A stretch of 64,000 bases of DNA from JACCWP01 sp963785115 (GTDB taxonomy: Bacteria > Actinomycetota > Actinomycetes > Propionibacteriales > Nocardioidaceae), in assembly GCA_963785115.1 (NCBI GenBank), contig CAWATY010000008.1:1-64000 (forward strand), written 5' to 3'. The notes beneath the pieces are model-generated. The model was not told where the DNA came from and did not search any database. It saw nothing but the letters and a program-made list of their open reading frames with translations. Of the stretch, positions 63,782 through 64,000 are shown piece by piece. A program made the translations under genes and the position numbers. Position 1 is the first letter of the stretch. Every line of letters begins with the position of its first letter.

Positions 63782-64000
63782 ATGGGTCTGAACATCAAGA
63801 ACGAGCACGTGCACGCCCTCGCCCGGGAAGCGGCTCGCCGCACCGGACGCTCGCAGACGAGCGCGATCGAGGCGGCTCTCACCCGGCTGCTCGCTGACCT
63901 CGACGCGGTCGACGGCCCCGACTCCGCGCAGCGGGCCCTGCGGATCGCTGCCGACTTCGAGCGGCGCCTGAGCGACGACGAGCGGGCCCAGCTCGACAGT
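63782..64000 (+). CDS. VapB-type antitoxin, partial at window edge
   Basis: 73 residues visible. MGLNIKNEHVHALAREAARRTGRSQTSAIEAALTRLL is the ribbon-helix-helix/PSK-type VapB N-terminus. A partner VapC toxin would be expected just past the window end. Preceded by the inverted-repeat operator. Function inferred from family only. Confidence 0.8.
   Translation, partial: MGLNIKNEHVHALAREAARRTGRSQTSAIEAALTRLLADLDAVDGPDSAQRALRIAADFERRLSDDERAQLDS

Noticed and set aside
1..64000. tRNA, rRNA, insertion sequence, prophage and CRISPR signatures
   Set aside because: None seen by eye; short or divergent RNA genes could be missed without a covariance search.

Overview
The window is 64 kb of very GC-rich chromosome (roughly 70% by eye, strongly G/C at third codon positions). 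The gene content is actinomycete: recC-recB-recD in that order, F420-type enzymes (an LLM-class oxidoreductase and a DDN-like protein), an NarL-type two-component system with an MMPL exporter, Lrp and VapB proteins, and many GTG starts. A Nocardioidaceae-like soil actinomycete is the best guess, but that is inference from gene repertoire. I saw no rRNA, tRNA, prophage, insertion sequence or CRISPR array.

Layout. 1-8.7 kb: recCBD exonuclease operon on the minus strand, led by an apparent leaderless mini-ORF. 8.7-17.4 kb: small conserved proteins, an M50-like membrane protease, a three-gene Nramp-like/carboxymuconolactone decarboxylase-like/APC permease operon, an AlkZ-type glycosylase, an F420-type oxidoreductase, a histidine phosphatase and NAD(P)HX dehydratase. 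17.4-24.2 kb: sugar ABC importer, GH5-like glycosidase and a phospholipase D-like enzyme, one minus-strand block. 24.3-30.7 kb: a tightly overlapped six-gene catabolic operon (Lrp regulator, CE4 deacetylase, MFS, SDR, ketopantoate reductase, M20 hydrolase), pathway unknown. 30.8-34.8 kb: acyl-CoA dehydrogenase, endonuclease/phosphatase-family protein and GH43 arabinanase. 34.9-40.2 kb: two tandem cyclase-ATPase-TPR signalling paralogues, one broken. 40.4-46.4 kb: NTF2-flavin monooxygenase, DNA polymerase IV and an SbcCD/YhaN-YhaO-like pair. 46.6-51.3 kb: two-component system, MMPL exporter and VOC protein. 51.3-58.8 kb: lipoprotein, Rieske/amidohydrolase pair, ornithine-decarboxylase-like enzyme with MFS, and a GGDEF-EAL protein. 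58.9-64 kb: purple-acid-phosphatase-like enzyme, DDN, SnoaL-like protein, aromatic amino acid decarboxylase, a membrane-anchored unknown, and the start of a vapB gene.

Three points stand out. A 20-bp near-palindrome occurs upstream of both the two-component operon and the MMPL gene (19/20 identical), a good candidate operator. At least eleven single-base frame breaks fall in seven otherwise well-conserved genes (recD, GH43, cyclase, monooxygenase, MFS, ODC, GGDEF-EAL), and an eighth gene (endonuclease/phosphatase) lacks a natural stop; this looks more like indel error in the assembly than mass gene decay, though the cyclase copy with four breaks could be a real pseudogene. Many starts have an NANNNT hexamer 6-7 nt upstream, the pattern expected for leaderless transcripts; this was used to decide several start codons.
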